A stretch of 33,650 bases of DNA from Crenarchaeota archaeon 13_1_40CM_3_52_17. Its GTDB lineage: Archaea; Thermoproteota; Bathyarchaeia; 40CM-2-53-6. Of the stretch, positions 31,886 to 33,650 are shown piece after piece. The notes beneath the pieces were generated by a model. It ran no database searches and was not told the DNA's origin. It saw only the letters and a program-made list of their open reading frames with translations. Where the stretch lies: the NCBI GenBank assembly GCA_001918745.1, contig MNGN01000031.1, forward strand, positions 1 through 33,650, read 5' to 3'. Position 1 is the first letter of the stretch, and each line of letters begins with the position of its first letter. The position numbers were made by a program, and so were the translations under genes.

Positions 31886-33650
31886 TTGACTAGAACCTAC
31901 AACGACGTACACGCCAAGATACGCGAGACAATCGTAGAGCATATGCCGAAGGACGCCGAAATAACTAGAATAGAATTCGAGGGACCGAGGCTCGCGATAT
32001 ACGTAAAGAACGTCGGGTTATTGGCGGAGCAGAGTTATGTTGTAACTGAGATCGTAAACCTGCTTCACAAGAGAATCGTCATCCGATCTGATCAGTCCAT
32101 ACGTCTGCCAGAGAGAGAAGCCGAAGCTTACATTCGCAAGATCATTCCAGTAGAAGCGGAAATCTCCTCAATCAACTTCGACCCCAGCTTAGGTGAGGTC
32201 GTAGTCGAGGCAACCAAACCCGGAGTGGCGATAGGGAAGGAAGCGGCAGTTCTACAACAGGTCGTAAAGGAAACGAGATGGCGGCCTCGAATACTTCGAG
32301 CTCCCCCGTTACACTCCAAGATCATTTCGAGCACTCGGCACATCCTTCACACTGAGAGCGAAGAACGTAGTAGGATCCTCCGGGATGTTGGCGAGAGGAT
32401 CTTCCGTCCCACCTTCAGCAAGGCAGGCTACGTCCGTCTCGTAACGCTCGGGGCGTTTCACGAGGTTGGACGCGCGGCCATGCTTATCCAAGCAGGATCT
32501 AGCAGTATTCTGCTGGATAGCGGGATAAACCCGGGAGCGCAGGACCCGACTTCGGCCTATCCGCGATTCGATACTGACGAATTTGACCTAGAGAAACTCG
32601 ATGCAGTCGTCATTTCTCACGCCCACCTGGACCACTGTGGAATACTCCCCTTCCTCTACAAGTATGGCTACGACGGACCGGTCTACTGCTCCGAACCCAC
32701 ACAGACCCTGATGACACTTCATCAGCTTGACTACCTAGACGTTCACAGCAGGGAAGGCGAACACTCGCCCTACGACCAAAAAGACGTCAGAGAAGTTGTA
32801 ACGCACACCATACCCCTGCGCTACAATGTGGTAACCGACGTTGCTCCAGACATCAAACTCACATTTCACAACGCAGGCCATATTCTGGGAAGCTCAATGG
32901 TCCACCTACACATAGGCGAAGGCCTCCATAACATCGTCTATAGTGCCGACTTCAAGTTCGGACGAACAATGATGCTCGACCCCGCGACCGCACTATTCCC
33001 TAGAGCTGAAACGCTCATCATCGAGAGCACGTATGGTGGTCCTGACGACATCATGCCTGACAGAGAGGGGGTAGAGGGCAGGCTCGTCAGCATCGTCAAC
33101 GACACGGTCGAGAAAGGAGGAAAGGTGCTGATACCAGTCCCTGCTGTCGGGCGAGCCCAAGAAATCATGCTCGTACTAGATGCGTACATGAAAAACGGCG
33201 CCCTGAGAGAACTCCCCATCTACATCGAGGGGATGGTCAACGAGGCAACCGCGATTCACACGGCTTTCCCCGAATACTTAGTTCGCGACATCAAAGAACA
33301 GATCCTCCACAAAGACATCAACCCGTTCCAGTCAGAATACTTCCATCCGGTAACCCATCCAAGCGATAGAGAGGAGATTATCGCTGGCGGTCCATGCGTG
33401 ATCATTGCCACCTCCGGAATGCTCGAAGGCGGACCCGCGATTGACTATTTCCGCCACCTTGCACCCGACCCGAGAAACACGCTCGCCTACGTGAGCTACC
33501 AGGTGGACGGTACCTTAGGAAACAGAATCAAGAATGGTCTGAAAGAAGTCTCTCTCTATGCCCACGACGGAAAAATGGAAATGGTGAAAGTGAACATGAG
33601 AGTCGAATCCATTGAGGGATTTTCCGGCCACTCAGACAGAAACCAGCTCC
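31886..33650 (+). CDS. aCPSF1/FttA, beta-CASP ribonuclease with KH domains (3' end outside window)
   Basis: Archaeal CPSF73-like RNase that cleaves RNA 3' ends and terminates transcription. From a TTG at 31886 the frame is open to the window edge (588 codons). Residues about 1-150 are the two N-terminal KH-like domains; the metallo-beta-lactamase core follows with HAHLDH at 245-250 (HxHxDH), then NAGHILGSS, YSADFKFG and IESTYGG. The beta-CASP part shows VPAVGRAQEIML, ATSGMLEGGPA and, near the end, GFSGHSD. It directly follows the active proteasome beta gene. Confidence 0.93.
   Translation, partial: MTRTYNDVHAKIRETIVEHMPKDAEITRIEFEGPRLAIYVKNVGLLAEQSYVVTEIVNLLHKRIVIRSDQSIRLPEREAEAYIRKIIPVEAEISSINFDPSLGEVVVEATKPGVAIGKEAAVLQQVVKETRWRPRILRAPPLHSKIISSTRHILHTESEERSRILRDVGERIFRPTFSKAGYVRLVTLGAFHEVGRAAMLIQAGSSSILLDSGINPGAQDPTSAYPRFDTDEFDLEKLDAVVISHAHLDHCGILPFLYKYGYDGPVYCSEPTQTLMTLHQLDYLDVHSREGEHSPYDQKDVREVVTHTIPLRYNVVTDVAPDIKLTFHNAGHILGSSMVHLHIGEGLHNIVYSADFKFGRTMMLDPATALFPRAETLIIESTYGGPDDIMPDREGVEGRLVSIVNDTVEKGGKVLIPVPAVGRAQEIMLVLDAYMKNGALRELPIYIEGMVNEATAIHTAFPEYLVRDIKEQILHKDINPFQSEYFHPVTHPSDREEIIAGGPCVIIATSGMLEGGPAIDYFRHLAPDPRNTLAYVSYQVDGTLGNRIKNGLKEVSLYAHDGKMEMVKVNMRVESIEGFSGHSDRNQL

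Overview
The window is archaeal chromosome. Markers are sn-glycerol-1-phosphate dehydrogenase, geranylgeranylglyceryl phosphate synthase, geranylgeranyl reductase, an archaeal-type GluRS, CTP-dependent riboflavin kinase, diphthine synthase, Trm5, FEN1, two 20S proteasome beta subunits, an aCPSF1/FttA ribonuclease and bulge-helix-bulge (BHB) introns. TATA-like boxes, leaderless-looking starts and many TTG/GTG starts fit. The gene set suggests the TACK branch (Nitrososphaeria/Thaumarchaeota or Bathyarchaeia relatives), but that placement is inference.

Layout. 1-2370 is an accessory stretch: a frameshifted nuclease-like gene, a zinc-ribbon protein and a 324-aa orphan, the last bracketed by gltX and a diverged second copy of the gltX 3' end. 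2369-9729 (minus strand) holds gltX and a tight isoprenoid/ether-lipid cluster (mevalonate-pathway decarboxylase, egsA, DUF2070, GGGPS, GGR). 9756-10820 holds a membrane protein and a TRAM protein. 11031-14704 (plus) holds cofE, a nucleotidyltransferase, an M50 protease and a TtuA-type tRNA thiolase. 14701-17158 holds a Nudix hydrolase, an unknown, a 460-base gap, DUF504 and AHSA1. 17159-17636 is a broken gene. 17721-23990 holds an inactive-looking proteasome beta subunit, translin, RbkR, RibL, a zinc protein, DUF357/DphB and an Ig-like/KaiC-like fusion. 24296-24447 is a tRNA gene. 24518-29302 holds ankyrin, a small zinc protein, HEAT, trm5, DUF371, pcm and fen1. 29327-33650 holds divergent larB/larE, an active proteasome beta subunit and the start of aCPSF1.

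The most striking result is RNA splicing. The pcm gene (protein-L-isoaspartate O-methyltransferase) carries an in-frame TGA inside a 21-nt insert at 27778-27798. The insert folds into a textbook BHB (4-bp central helix, two 3-nt bulges, 5-bp intron stem), and its exact removal restores the conserved SAPHMVAMM segment. This is a very small archaeal mRNA intron. About 3.3 kb upstream, a tRNA-Lys(CUU) gene appears to contain three introns (31, 14 and about 30 nt), two of them in perfect BHB motifs at unusual positions (9/10 and 30/31). Splicing therefore looks unusually active in this organism, on both tRNA and mRNA.

Functionally the window combines membrane-lipid synthesis, flavin and F420 cofactor synthesis, tRNA charging and modification, protein turnover and repair, RNA 3'-end processing and nickel-pincer cofactor synthesis, with a few orphan or decaying genes between them.
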